A stretch of DNA of 64,000 bases from the NCBI GenBank assembly GCA_050633105.1, contig JBOEFW010000007.1, positions 29,337 through 93,336 on the forward strand, read 5' to 3'. Source of the stretch: Aureispira sp050633105. Its GTDB lineage: Bacteria > Bacteroidota > Bacteroidia > Chitinophagales > Saprospiraceae. A program made the translations under genes and the position numbers. The notes beneath the pieces are model-generated. The model made no database searches. It had not been told where the DNA came from and saw only the letters and a program-made list of their open reading frames with translations. This document shows, in pieces, positions 47,101-55,010 of the stretch (position 1 is its first letter; each line of letters opens with the position of its first letter).

Positions 47101-47295
47101 GTTGATATCTTAAAGCTGATCGATCATGCGTTTTATGAGCGACCTCCTGAAGTAAAAAGTATCCTGTACAGAGACCAACACATTTACCTAAAAAGTGGTG
47201 ATTACATTGCTGCTCAGGAAAAAAATGTGATTAAGGACAGTACCTTTAAGAATAGCAATGCGCAGATGGGAGATCAAGATATTAAAGGGAGCTAG
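44164..47295 (+). CDS. LRR-Roco family GTPase (LRR-Roc-COR)
   Basis: The 1043-residue protein has about seventeen SDS22-like LRRs (SDNQITKIENL type; residues about 20-395), then a Roc GTPase domain and a COR dimerisation domain. G1 is GRPNLGKTT (about 488-496), the switch Thr lies in STRGIEVKDW, G3 is WDFGGQD (about 537-543). The G4 position reads YNKYKG where NKxD is expected. The C-terminal part has the Cys-rich PCICLECSES and KECQRSCDD typical of bacterial Roco proteins. No signal peptide. It is unlike the five LRR paralogues and probably an independent signalling GTPase. Confidence 0.9.
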   Translation: MKAEAMRRIEECRVSKAAVLDLSELALSSIPVEVGELVWLEVLILNHNEIQKIENLQFLSKLQRLYLRSNNISKIENLQCLIQLQHLHLSDNQITKIENLHLLTQLQHLHLSDNQISKIENLHLLTPLQYLSLGNNKISKIENLQSLIQLQYLYLYKNQITKIENLHLLNQVQHLDLSNNQISKIENLHLLTLLQYLYLNNNKILKIENLQSLIQLQYLHLDSNQISKIENLHLLTPLQHLLLGRNRISKIENLQSLIQLQYLSLYKNQISKIEGLKQLTQLQELSLERNQIQKIQGLSHLTQLEYLNLQSNQITKIEELDQLQNLRILFFQRNTIQKIQGLQKLTNLKNLYLHHNQITKIEGLKHLSNLVILYLNNNPIKQVKNLEELEKLQLLHLSNTPIKDLHFTTASKTLLELPMYWKEPTIEEDIAYEYEVLKPGIYLHNCTQLVEPSPEWVKLGQATVHNYFQALKQQGKTTLREAKLMLVGRPNLGKTTLSAKLRDVNNPMPVKDASTRGIEVKDWKYTLEKEEYTIRIWDFGGQDIQYAIHQFFMTARTIYVLLNSTREYNHQQPGSEYLDHYWLQVIEKMANKSPTFHVYNKYKGQESNTSVHHSLRAAYPFLQEQPTVVNLNEVQHQPQEQAYLQQLQQGIQTAVQELPNVGLVLPQKWAAIRTALLALKEEHQQATLSLENYEQLCRDHAIESEEVMLLISRYLHEIGSIIHYNQEPSNPLYHLLILEREWATEAVYAVALSQRIKDQYGVFIAEDLPPIWQEQDSITPQRLKSYQKRLPALLQLLVKFEICYLYNQEHQQYLVPKCLPFQCPSNLPAPSADAVRLQFNYPFMPYGIVNRLAVRLHHYINDKQIWRTGVVFTKEKGAATAWVSVTETRDPLQQQKIIQLTSSGDQTLRYFLQERILEELEKLHEIYNISDQVALMVPCICLECSESKEPYLFDYKKDLLHKLKKGKKPSKECQRSCDDVDILKLIDHAFYERPPEVKSILYRDQHIYLKSGDYIAAQEKNVIKDSTFKNSNAQMGDQDIKGS
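44381..44995 (+). repeat. 66-bp tandem repeats in the Roco LRR region, arranged in 198-bp blocks
   Basis: Each 22-residue LRR is a 66-bp unit. In this stretch the units follow an order (HLL, HLL, QSL by their first residues) that repeats every 198 bp. A 41-base string starting at 44581 (AAAATTGAGAACCTACAATC and onward) recurs exactly 198 bp later at 44779. Such near identity points to recent duplication rather than protein-level conservation only. Confidence 0.88.
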
Positions 47296-47348
47296 ATAAA
47301 AGTTGTTGTTTTATCCCAAACAAGTCCTGCCCAAAAGCGCCAGCCCTC

Positions 47349-48281
47349 TTACGCTCCTTCAAAAAAGGCCAACAACTGCTCTAAGAAAAAGGCAGGATCT
47401 TCTTGATGTAAAAAATGTCCTGCCTTTTCATGGATGACCAAGGTAAAATCCTTGGGCAACGCCTTTTCCATGTCGTGAAACTGTTTGAGCACAATTGCCC
47501 CATCTTGCGCCCCTGCCAAGGTCAATAAAGGCACTTGTGGCAATTGGTCATAGAACGCCCCTAATTCCTTGTTTTTTCCATCGCGAAACAAACTCCAATA
47601 ATAGCCTAAAGAAGCTTCTAGGCGACCTTCTTCGGCAAAGGTTTGTTTGATTTGTTCACTCGTTTTGGTGTACGCTCCCCAGCCTGGCGACCAGCGTTGG
47701 TACAAGACATCCAAGTAGTTGAAGTTGTTTTTTCGAGTGTATTTCACCGACTTCTTTTCATTGCGAAAACGTAGAAAATGTCTGGCTTTGTAGATCGTTT
47801 TGAGATTCACCTTAATCATAGAAGGATGAGGAATCGCAATTGTAATGGCCTTAATGATTTTTTGAGGTACTAAATTGAGTAGACTATACGTGACCGAAGC
47901 GCCCCAATCTTGCCCCACCACATAGTATTTATCAATGCCCATCTTTTGTGCTATGGAATCAATGTCTTGTGCAATTGTTTTGGAGCCATAATCACCGTTC
48001 GCAGGTATTCCAGTAGGATAATAGCCTCTTAAGAAAGGCGCAACACAGTGGTATTTCAACGATAAAGAATCAATGGCTTCGTCCCAAGTATTCGCCAAAT
48101 CTGGAAAACCGTGTAGAAAAAAAATCGTTTCCCCTTCTCCTTTTTCAATGAAATAGTACTCCAAGGAATCTATGACTAAGCTTTTGATAGGATGCTTACT
48201 CATTTGGTCGATGGCTATGGTTTGTGCTTGGAGCATTGTTGTTACTAGAAGGAAGCTTAGGATAAAAATAGTAGATTTCAT
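47349..48281 (-). CDS. Secreted alpha/beta hydrolase, epoxide hydrolase/haloalkane dehalogenase type
   Basis: Started at the ATG complementing 48279-48281, the 310-residue protein has a signal peptide (MKSTIFILSFLLVTTMLQAQ). The alpha/beta-hydrolase features are HGFPD (57-61, oxyanion hole), VGQDWGAS with nucleophile Asp125, Asp260 in GAQDG and His289 in KAGHFLHQE. Asp as nucleophile is typical of epoxide hydrolases and dehalogenases; the substrate is unknown. It is convergent with the Roco gene. Confidence 0.85.
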   Translation of the reverse strand: MKSTIFILSFLLVTTMLQAQTIAIDQMSKHPIKSLVIDSLEYYFIEKGEGETIFFLHGFPDLANTWDEAIDSLSLKYHCVAPFLRGYYPTGIPANGDYGSKTIAQDIDSIAQKMGIDKYYVVGQDWGASVTYSLLNLVPQKIIKAITIAIPHPSMIKVNLKTIYKARHFLRFRNEKKSVKYTRKNNFNYLDVLYQRWSPGWGAYTKTSEQIKQTFAEEGRLEASLGYYWSLFRDGKNKELGAFYDQLPQVPLLTLAGAQDGAIVLKQFHDMEKALPKDFTLVIHEKAGHFLHQEDPAFFLEQLLAFFEGA

Positions 48282-48374
48282 TCGAATGTGGATCATTTAA
48301 TTAGAGATTATTGGGGGTAATGGGTTGTTAAAGGAAGTTGGTTAAATCCTTCCCTCTTTAACATTGGCGCGTTC

Positions 48375-48821
48375 TTACCCTGCTAGGGTCTTTTTCAAGG
48401 CGGATAATAATAGGCGTTCTTGTATTCTATACCAGCCCCAAAACAAAAAGACCAATACTGGTGGCAAAATCAACCCCCAAATAGGCCCTTCGGCCCCCTT
48501 AGCAAGAGTTGATATAAAAAAAACAAGGCCCATTATCATTACAAAAATAAGCTCAATCCTAAGATTCGTTCTAAAATGCAACTGCAAAGGATCGTTAGAA
48601 TCGCTTTTAATCGCTACCATCCCACTAATTCCATAACTGTGTCCTATAAATGTCCCTAAAGAATTTTGAGCATACACCTTAAACCCATCTTTAGAAAGTC
48701 CTTCTACATTATAGGATCTCTTGGTTGTTTCTAAGTGTTTTTTGAGGGCGAAATAATCGCCTTTGAACTCTAAATCTGCTTTTAGTTTCAAAGGATGGAA
48801 TAATGCTTTTATCATAATCAT
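48375..48821 (-). CDS. Small membrane protein, tandem paralogue A
   Basis: The 148-residue protein has an N-terminal soluble half (LKADLEFKGDYFALKKHLET, SYNVEGLSKDGFKVYAQNSL) and two membrane helices (ELIFVMIMGLVFFISTLA, IWGLILPPVLVFLFWGWY). It is clearly homologous to the next gene upstream on this strand. No domain is recognised. The pair is probably a recent duplication; the two genes are 114 bp apart. Confidence 0.7.
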   Translation of the reverse strand: MIMIKALFHPLKLKADLEFKGDYFALKKHLETTKRSYNVEGLSKDGFKVYAQNSLGTFIGHSYGISGMVAIKSDSNDPLQLHFRTNLRIELIFVMIMGLVFFISTLAKGAEGPIWGLILPPVLVFLFWGWYRIQERLLLSALKKTLAG

Positions 48822-48935
48822 TGCTTGTTGCGTGCGTAAATTTTCTTATTCTACTCTACGTTTTAGAAACGCGGCCTAAACCAAAAAGAGAAGAATAGCT
48901 CTAGATAAGAAAAATCAGGGAATTCTGTCTACTTT

Positions 48936-49394
48936 TTAAAAAAGAGCTTCTGTTGTTGTGGTCAATGTTTTCTTAAACTCGGTCAATAAACTTCGTTCCT
49001 GTAGTCGGTATCCCCCCCAATACCAAAGAACCAACAGTGGTGAAAGGATCATCCTCCAAATAGCGTTTATATCCCATTGAACTACACTGCTGATAAACAT
49101 TATTAAGGCGATTATCATAAAAAAAACAAGCTCAACTCGAAGGGGAGCACTAAACGTTAATCGCAAGGGATTAGCGTGGGTGTTTTTAATGGATATTCTT
49201 CCACTAATGCCAAAACTTCTAGGTAAAAAAGTTCCTATAGAGGCCGTAGCATAAATGTTGAACCCACCTCTGGAAATTCCTTCTACACGGTATGGTTTGT
49301 TTCTATGCTTCAACATCTTTTTGAGCGCTACATAATCGCCTTGAAATTCCAGCGCTTCTATTAGCCTCATCCTATGTAATAGGGTGTTGATCAT
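48936..49394 (-). CDS. Small membrane protein, tandem paralogue B
   Basis: The 152-residue protein repeats the layout of its neighbour: LIEALEFQGDYVALKKMLKH, VEGISRGGFNIYATASIGTF, then two membrane helices (ELVFFMIIALIMFISSVV, MILSPLLVLWYWGGYRL) and LLTEFKKTL. Function unknown. The 170 bp to the next gene is empty. Confidence 0.7.
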   Translation of the reverse strand: MINTLLHRMRLIEALEFQGDYVALKKMLKHRNKPYRVEGISRGGFNIYATASIGTFLPRSFGISGRISIKNTHANPLRLTFSAPLRVELVFFMIIALIMFISSVVQWDINAIWRMILSPLLVLWYWGGYRLQERSLLTEFKKTLTTTTEALF

Positions 49395-49564
49395 AATAAT
49401 TGACTTCTGTGTGCATAACGTTTTATAATAAAGACAACTGCCTTAAATAAAACCATCTACTCTCCTCAAAAATTCCTTATTCCTCCCTATTTTGAAGCAA
49501 ACATCCCTATTAAATGCATTCTTCTACCTTTAAAATTAGGAGGACGTAGTGTTTTTCCTAGTGC

Positions 49565-50932
49565 TTATTTTTGTTGCTCTAACCATTCTATTGCAGCGGG
49601 TAAAACATTACTAGGAACAACTAAATCAGGTTCTACAGGAGTCAAGGTAGAATCATCCCCATTGGCTCCTATATCATAAGTTGAACTCACATACACCTTA
49701 CAACCAGAATTAGGCAAAGTAAAATAAATTTGTTCCCCAAAGTCATTGGTATACTCCCCTGTTGCAGTCCCAATTAAAGTACTAATTTTATAGGTCTTCA
49801 CAGCATCCGCCAAAAAGTTAGCACTAGAAAAAGTACTAGGGCCAATCAAAAAGCAATGCTTTCCTGAAAAGAAATGTTTAGGAGCAACTGGATGCGTCAA
49901 TTCTTCCCCCAAAGAGGGGATCACCGTTCCATTAGCGGCCTCTGTATATTCTTTCATAAAGGCCGCTCCAAATAGTTCTTGATAGATTTCATTAGCACTA
50001 TAAAGGGCCTTTGCTTCTTGGCTCACCTTCCAATATCGTCCACTAGATTGTTGATATGGTCTTGTTGTTAGATAAGATAACAGCAAATCATTCAAACTAG
50101 AATTTCCGCCCCCATTTTCTCGAATATCAATGATGAGTTGATTGATTTTTTGGGCTTGGATTTTTCTAAATGTTTTTCGGAGAAACCGTTTAAATTTCTT
50201 GTAGTTTTCACAACGGTTGTAAGTGAGCAATCCTACTTTTCCATTGATAATTTCAAAGGTATAAGGCACTTGATAAGGGACCTCATTAATAAAGGTCAAA
50301 AACGCTTCTATTTCTACTCCGTCAATTGAAAAAGCTTTATCTTTATTGGTCGCTACAATATGATAAGGCGCTTTTAGTTCTTTTATAAAAAACAAATATA
50401 AGGGAAACATTTCTTCGCAAGAAGCATTCTTAAAAGCCTTAATACCGCCTATAAAAGACATACATTCTTGGTACAACTCCACCATAGGAATCCCATTGAT
50501 AGATTCCAATATGGTTCCTGCTGGAATGGTGGTATCCTTGGAGCGGGTCACTATAAAGGTTTGATAATTGTTCCTCAATTCGCCTGTAAAGGGCAAGTAT
50601 TGATGGGCCTTGATGGCAGCAATAATATTCGGTGCTTTCCAATCCATGTAAGAATGTCCGCCACTTAACAACGCGGATAATTTCATCCCAACAACCATGA
50701 ATTCCTTCAAAGTGATGGAGTCTTTTCCCCAATCAGCGGTTAGGCTATCTTTTGTCTGTGTGAGTTGTTCTTTCGTAATTAAAAAATAAGGATTGTAATG
50801 AATGGCTTCAAATTTCGCAAGGAGATGGTCAATATCTTTGGTCGCGTCTTCGACTGCCATTAAAGAGATTTGTTGGCCTTGAGCAACATAGCAAAAGCTA
50901 TATAAGAGTAGGCTAAGGAATAAGCTTTTCAT
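49565..50932 (-). CDS. Exported S41 family (C-terminal processing) peptidase
   Basis: The 455-residue protein has a signal peptide (MKSLFLSLLLYSFCYVAQGQ). The S41 domain holds LIIDIRENGGGNS (about 266-278) and the catalytic-Ser region GPSTFSSANFLADAVK (Ser369 or Ser370). A PDZ domain is not apparent; a short ILESINGIPM segment near 141-150 is a PDZ-like remnant. It resembles tail-specific/tricorn-like proteases that cut at hydrophobic C-termini. Periplasmic or surface location is likely; no sorting domain is seen. Confidence 0.83.
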   Translation of the reverse strand: MKSLFLSLLLYSFCYVAQGQQISLMAVEDATKDIDHLLAKFEAIHYNPYFLITKEQLTQTKDSLTADWGKDSITLKEFMVVGMKLSALLSGGHSYMDWKAPNIIAAIKAHQYLPFTGELRNNYQTFIVTRSKDTTIPAGTILESINGIPMVELYQECMSFIGGIKAFKNASCEEMFPLYLFFIKELKAPYHIVATNKDKAFSIDGVEIEAFLTFINEVPYQVPYTFEIINGKVGLLTYNRCENYKKFKRFLRKTFRKIQAQKINQLIIDIRENGGGNSSLNDLLLSYLTTRPYQQSSGRYWKVSQEAKALYSANEIYQELFGAAFMKEYTEAANGTVIPSLGEELTHPVAPKHFFSGKHCFLIGPSTFSSANFLADAVKTYKISTLIGTATGEYTNDFGEQIYFTLPNSGCKVYVSSTYDIGANGDDSTLTPVEPDLVVPSNVLPAAIEWLEQQK

Positions 50933-51043
50933 GTGTTTTTGGGTATTATTGTTTGTATAAAAATAGTTGGGATAGTTGCTTTAATGATCCAAGGTATGCT
51001 CTTTTGATAAGAACTGCTCTATATTCAAGGTAGAATTGACCTC

Positions 51044-51314
51044 TTAAATGCGATTAAGTATTGCTGCATCTTGATAATCCTCATCAATAAAAAGCCGCTC
51101 CCAGTTCTTCTTCTATGATTTGTCCAAAAAGCTCCGAATTTTCGCTCCCTACCATTAAAAGTAAATAGTGTTCTTTGTAAATTTCTGTATACCATATCCG
51201 TGCTCTTAATTGCGGATTAAATACCGTGTACTAAATACAACACATCGATAATTCTAATTCGACCATCAGGCTATCTAAGGCTTCAAAACTGGCCGTAGGA
51301 TCTAATATATTCAT
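51044..51314 (-). pseudogene. Decayed small gene with internal stop and frameshift
   Basis: From an ATG (complement of 51312-51314) the frame reads MNILDPTASFEALDSLMVEL, reaches an amber stop at 51231-51233, and resumes in the same frame as YTVFNPQLRARIWYTEIYKE and ELFGQIIEEELG. Beyond that it can only continue in another frame (ERLFIDEDYQDAAILNRI, stop at 51044-51046). This looks like a ~90-residue protein gene with one nonsense and one frameshift change. No family recognised. The rest of the 660-bp spacer 50933-51591 shows no gene. Confidence 0.5.
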
Positions 51315-51591
51315 AGCAAAAAAATGTTGTTGGATAAGAACAGTTAAGATAAAGAATGACAGGCACACCCCCTACTCCTTTTCTTTCTAATCTTCCCCTC
51401 TTGTAGCTCGTTATCGTAGACAGGTATTAATACCTGTTCTCACAAAGCAGGTATTTACACTCTAGTAAATCTTATACTATCATCAGATATTTGCAGGGCA
51501 CTCCAAGGAAGAAAGCATTTCCTAATTATCGCTTTTTATCCTCCCAAAAGAATTGTTTTCAAATTGTATTTTATTATAAATTATTATTCTA

Positions 51592-53169
51592 ATGGAAAAT
51601 AAAAAGAGCAGTACTACCCTAGAATCTGATGACTTAATCACCTTAGCTGGTTTTTATCGCCTTGGCTGTGGTTATGATATTTTTGGAGAATATGCCTCTC
51701 CAAGAAGTATGCAAAGGCAAGTTTTTGACCTTACCCCTTTTCTAGATGATACAGATGCTACTGTTAGTTTTAAAGAAAAAAATTATCGTTTCCCTAAACA
51801 AGACTCTGGCTATTTTTATTTTAATTCTCAAGTAGACGCATCATTCATTAAGGCTTCTGGAACATCTATTAGATCTTTTCGGGAAAACGTTAGTAATTCT
51901 TTTAATGGAGAGGGAGTCATTGAAGCCTTCACAGGGTCTTTTTCTATTGCTGATAGCAAGAGTATTTATCAAGAAGATTCCTTTGCCTATTCTCTTATGT
52001 TCCGTTTAGAAAACAATTACATAATTGATGTTGCCTTTGATAAGATTATTGCCAATAGTAACCCCTACTTAGTTGGTCTTTTTCAAACTATGGTGGATGA
52101 AGTCCAAACCTTAGAGGAGGGTTTAAATCTAATGAAGCGCTATGGTACGCATGTAGTAACCAGATTAAGTGTCGGGAAGAGAAAAACGCAATACGCTTCG
52201 GTTAGTAAACACGTCTACGAATCCATCGATGATTTTCAAGCAACTGCCCAAGCTTCTTTTGCAGAAATAATAGGAATAAAAGATGAATATGAGGATAAAA
52301 AAGCGCTCCATATCTTTAACACAAAAGCTTATACTTATGAACACAGTTATGGTTCAGATGCTCAAAATACAATTATTGCCTTCCCTACACCTGATTCCTT
52401 AGTCCCCATTTGGCAAGTTTACAAAGATCCCAATCATTCTATATCCAATGCCTTTAGTCGTCTTGTCAAAGCCTATCAATTCATTACTTCTATTTTGGGA
52501 CGAGGCGAAAAATTTGTGACGGCTATTGATTTTAATTATGACGCCTATGAATTACATAAAAAAGGATTTACCGTTATCAAGGACGGTGATTCACCAATCG
52601 ATATGCGCGAAAATTTAGGCGGAGAATACATCTATATGGGCATCAAAAAAAGTAGCTTATTAGAAGTTCTAGAAGGGGAAAAACCTGTCACCAAGATCAT
52701 TAAAACCACCTCTAAACATTCTCATCCTAAACCAATAGAAGGCTACACTCCCATTCATTGTGATTTCCTTCAATCGGTCAGTTATTCTTATGAATATACT
52801 TATTACCAACAGATTGATCTTAGTTTATCAAAAGAACTTACCACTTTATTAGCCATTGGCAATTCCTATAATTATACCAACATCAAGGAACAAGCCTATG
52901 CTTATGCGACAGATGATAAGTTCCCCATTATTGAACAAGGAATTCAAGCCTTAAAAGCCTTAAAAGAACGCGAAGGAGAAGCCTTTGGTGATTTGCTTTT
53001 CTCTAGTCGAGATGCTTATATGGTGGAACAAGCTGTGCAAGATTCGTTCAATCCTAATTCTACCGATTATTATGAAAAGCAAGGTTATACTATCATCAGT
53101 GATAATCTAGTGGATCCAGGGAGTTATGGGAACTATCTGTACATTCTTGGAAAACCACTACAGGCCTAA
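51592..53169 (+). CDS. MACPF/CDC pore-forming domain protein
   Basis: The 525-residue protein carries the MACPF signature RYGTHVV (residues 183-189; consensus [YW]-G-[TS]-H-[FY]-x). A large alpha/beta region surrounds it, with FFGEYASPR-like N-terminal elements (GYDIFGEYASPRSMQRQVFD). Downstream there is a helical segment and a C-terminal domain in two similar halves (KKGFTVIKDGDS, KQGYTIISDNLV) that may be a beta-rich binding module. No signal peptide or sorting domain is visible. MACPF proteins oligomerise in membranes to form pores; targets and export route here are unknown. Confidence 0.87.
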   Translation: MENKKSSTTLESDDLITLAGFYRLGCGYDIFGEYASPRSMQRQVFDLTPFLDDTDATVSFKEKNYRFPKQDSGYFYFNSQVDASFIKASGTSIRSFRENVSNSFNGEGVIEAFTGSFSIADSKSIYQEDSFAYSLMFRLENNYIIDVAFDKIIANSNPYLVGLFQTMVDEVQTLEEGLNLMKRYGTHVVTRLSVGKRKTQYASVSKHVYESIDDFQATAQASFAEIIGIKDEYEDKKALHIFNTKAYTYEHSYGSDAQNTIIAFPTPDSLVPIWQVYKDPNHSISNAFSRLVKAYQFITSILGRGEKFVTAIDFNYDAYELHKKGFTVIKDGDSPIDMRENLGGEYIYMGIKKSSLLEVLEGEKPVTKIIKTTSKHSHPKPIEGYTPIHCDFLQSVSYSYEYTYYQQIDLSLSKELTTLLAIGNSYNYTNIKEQAYAYATDDKFPIIEQGIQALKALKEREGEAFGDLLFSSRDAYMVEQAVQDSFNPNSTDYYEKQGYTIISDNLVDPGSYGNYLYILGKPLQA

Positions 53170-53231
53170 AAAGCCCTTCCTATTTTCTAAAAATAACCTC
53201 AACTCGTCTTGTACTACTATTGATTCCTCCC

Positions 53232-53270
53232 AAGTCGCTTGAACCAATGGTTTAAGCGACTTCTTTTCTC
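53232..53270 (+). terminator. Intrinsic terminator after the MACPF gene
   Basis: AAGTCGCTT (53232-53240) pairs with AAGCGACTT (53254-53262), with an inner AACC/GGTT stem, followed by CTTTTCTC. It isolates the MACPF gene as a single transcript. Confidence 0.75.
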
Positions 53271-53422
53271 TCCAGCAAGGTATAGGAACTCAAAAGCTCC
53301 GTTTACAATAGAAATGGTGTCGGTCGTTAAGAAGCTTTCTTCTGATTCATGGAGTTGTTCTGTTGACAAGCCACCAACAGGAAGAAACTAAGATATAGGG
53401 CTACGCGCATAGAATATTGTTT

Positions 53423-54229
53423 TTATTGGCAGATGTCTTTAATAACCTGGTCTAATTTATCCCGTACGACTCCAATAGTAATGTAAGTACTCCACTCCTT
53501 CATTTGTTGACTGAGGTACTTCCATACCGCCTCTCTTTGATTAAAATTAGTTGTCCCTAAAAGAAAAATGTGTTCTTTTTCTTTATCAAAAAAGATACTA
53601 TTAGTGGACTCTAGATGCATGGCTATGCTCCAATCTAACACCTGCTCCACAGCTGCTGGGGGTTCTTCGTTAAACACCATTAACAGCAACAATCCATATA
53701 TAAAAAAGGGACTTAAGGTGATCTCACTGACATCGTCTTGTTCTTCTATATACCACGCCTCTTCTTCTTTATAATCCATTAACAATCGCCAAACGATTAA
53801 ATTTTGAGCGAGTTTGGGAGCTAGATTTAAGGTAGTAATGCTCTCTATTAAAATGGCTAAAGTTTCATTTTCATCACTGATTGGTGTATAATTCGATTGC
53901 TGATCCAAGATCAATAGAAGGCAACAGCTAAACGCCCGACAGAGGTATTCCTCTTTCTCTGTGGATAGCGTCCAACGTGTTAATTCCAAACATTCTGTTA
54001 AAATAAAAGCGACTTGCGTTGGCACCTTTTGGTTTTTCACAATAGCCTTCAAGTAACACAAACATTCTTCTTTTTGATACCCATAGTCTGCGGAAGCAAT
54101 ACTCTGAAGCATTTTCTCCGTCATTAATGGAGATAATACCGCTAGTAAATCTTGCCAAGAAGCGGTTAATTCATTTAATAAAGCCCATGGAATTTTTGGG
54201 GTAGGAAAAGGGTTTGTTGGTTGGTTCAT
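53423..54229 (-). CDS. Hypothetical protein, 268 aa
   Basis: A soluble, helix-rich acidic protein (WALLNELTASWQDLLAVLSP, FFIYGLLLLMVFNEEPPAAV). No signal peptide, no recognised domain. It lies 54 bp downstream of the DUF4288-like gene on the same strand and may be part of the same transcript as that gene and the Sel1 gene. Confidence 0.6.
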   Translation of the reverse strand: MNQPTNPFPTPKIPWALLNELTASWQDLLAVLSPLMTEKMLQSIASADYGYQKEECLCYLKAIVKNQKVPTQVAFILTECLELTRWTLSTEKEEYLCRAFSCCLLLILDQQSNYTPISDENETLAILIESITTLNLAPKLAQNLIVWRLLMDYKEEEAWYIEEQDDVSEITLSPFFIYGLLLLMVFNEEPPAAVEQVLDWSIAMHLESTNSIFFDKEKEHIFLLGTTNFNQREAVWKYLSQQMKEWSTYITIGVVRDKLDQVIKDICQ

Positions 54230-54283
54230 ATCGGGGAATAATTTTATTGGTCTTTGGTCATCAGCGCTAAATTACTTTTGTGC

Positions 54284-54955
54284 TTACTCTTTCATCGCCT
54301 TTATGACCTTCTGAAGCGATTTATTGTTTTTTATAAAAATAGCATACACTTCTATTCCAAAAGTGTCATTAACCGCGTTGGGGTTTTCCATAGTTGTTTC
54401 GTAGCAATCTATGATTTTTTTGAATTTCCAATGAACAATCTTTCCAGCAGGATTCAGATAAGGAGCCGATGTTGCTTCTCCTTTTTTAACTTTCTTCTTC
54501 GCTTGTTCTATAGATTTTGCCTTAACCAGCACTATTTTAATTTCATTTAATAGTTTTGTTTTTTTAACGCCTTCTACTTCAATCACCACTTGTAGGACGA
54601 CCGAAAAATACGTAGCTGTTTTCTTTTTCTTTCGGCGTTTGAAGCCTTCTATTTTAAGAATATTAATCCATTCTATCGCCTCGTTTTTTTGTAGTGCGTG
54701 GAGTTCCTTATAGGGGACCGAAAGTATGGCTCCATACACTTCTTTTTTTCCCAGAGGTTGGCATTTGTTATAGTTGGATTTTAAGGTTTGGTAATGTCCT
54801 TTTAGTATCTTTTTTGATAAGGCTAACCTATCCTTAGGACGATGTGCTTTCAATTCAATACTGGGATATCTAAATTTAACCTCTAGCTTTAAGGTTGCCT
54901 TTAACTGTTTCCACTTTTTTGGCTTCCCTTTAAACTTTTCTACTCCGATTATCAT
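54284..54955 (-). CDS. DUF4288-like protein
   Basis: The 223-residue basic protein has a C-terminal half similar to DUF4288: YFSVVLQVVIEVEGVKK, IVLVKAKSIEQAKKKVKKGE and YLNPAGKIVHWKFKKIIDCY. The N-terminal half (IGVEKFKGKPKKWKQLKA) is highly charged and not recognised. Small Bacteroidota proteins of this type often occur near immunity-like genes, but nothing else here shows a toxin system. The neighbour upstream is the Sel1 gene. Confidence 0.6.
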   Translation of the reverse strand: MIIGVEKFKGKPKKWKQLKATLKLEVKFRYPSIELKAHRPKDRLALSKKILKGHYQTLKSNYNKCQPLGKKEVYGAILSVPYKELHALQKNEAIEWINILKIEGFKRRKKKKTATYFSVVLQVVIEVEGVKKTKLLNEIKIVLVKAKSIEQAKKKVKKGEATSAPYLNPAGKIVHWKFKKIIDCYETTMENPNAVNDTFGIEVYAIFIKNNKSLQKVIKAMKE

Positions 54956-55010
54956 TGGTTTGTTTTTATTGGATCTTCTCTTTTTAAGAGAAATCTTCGC
55001 TTCACAGGCT

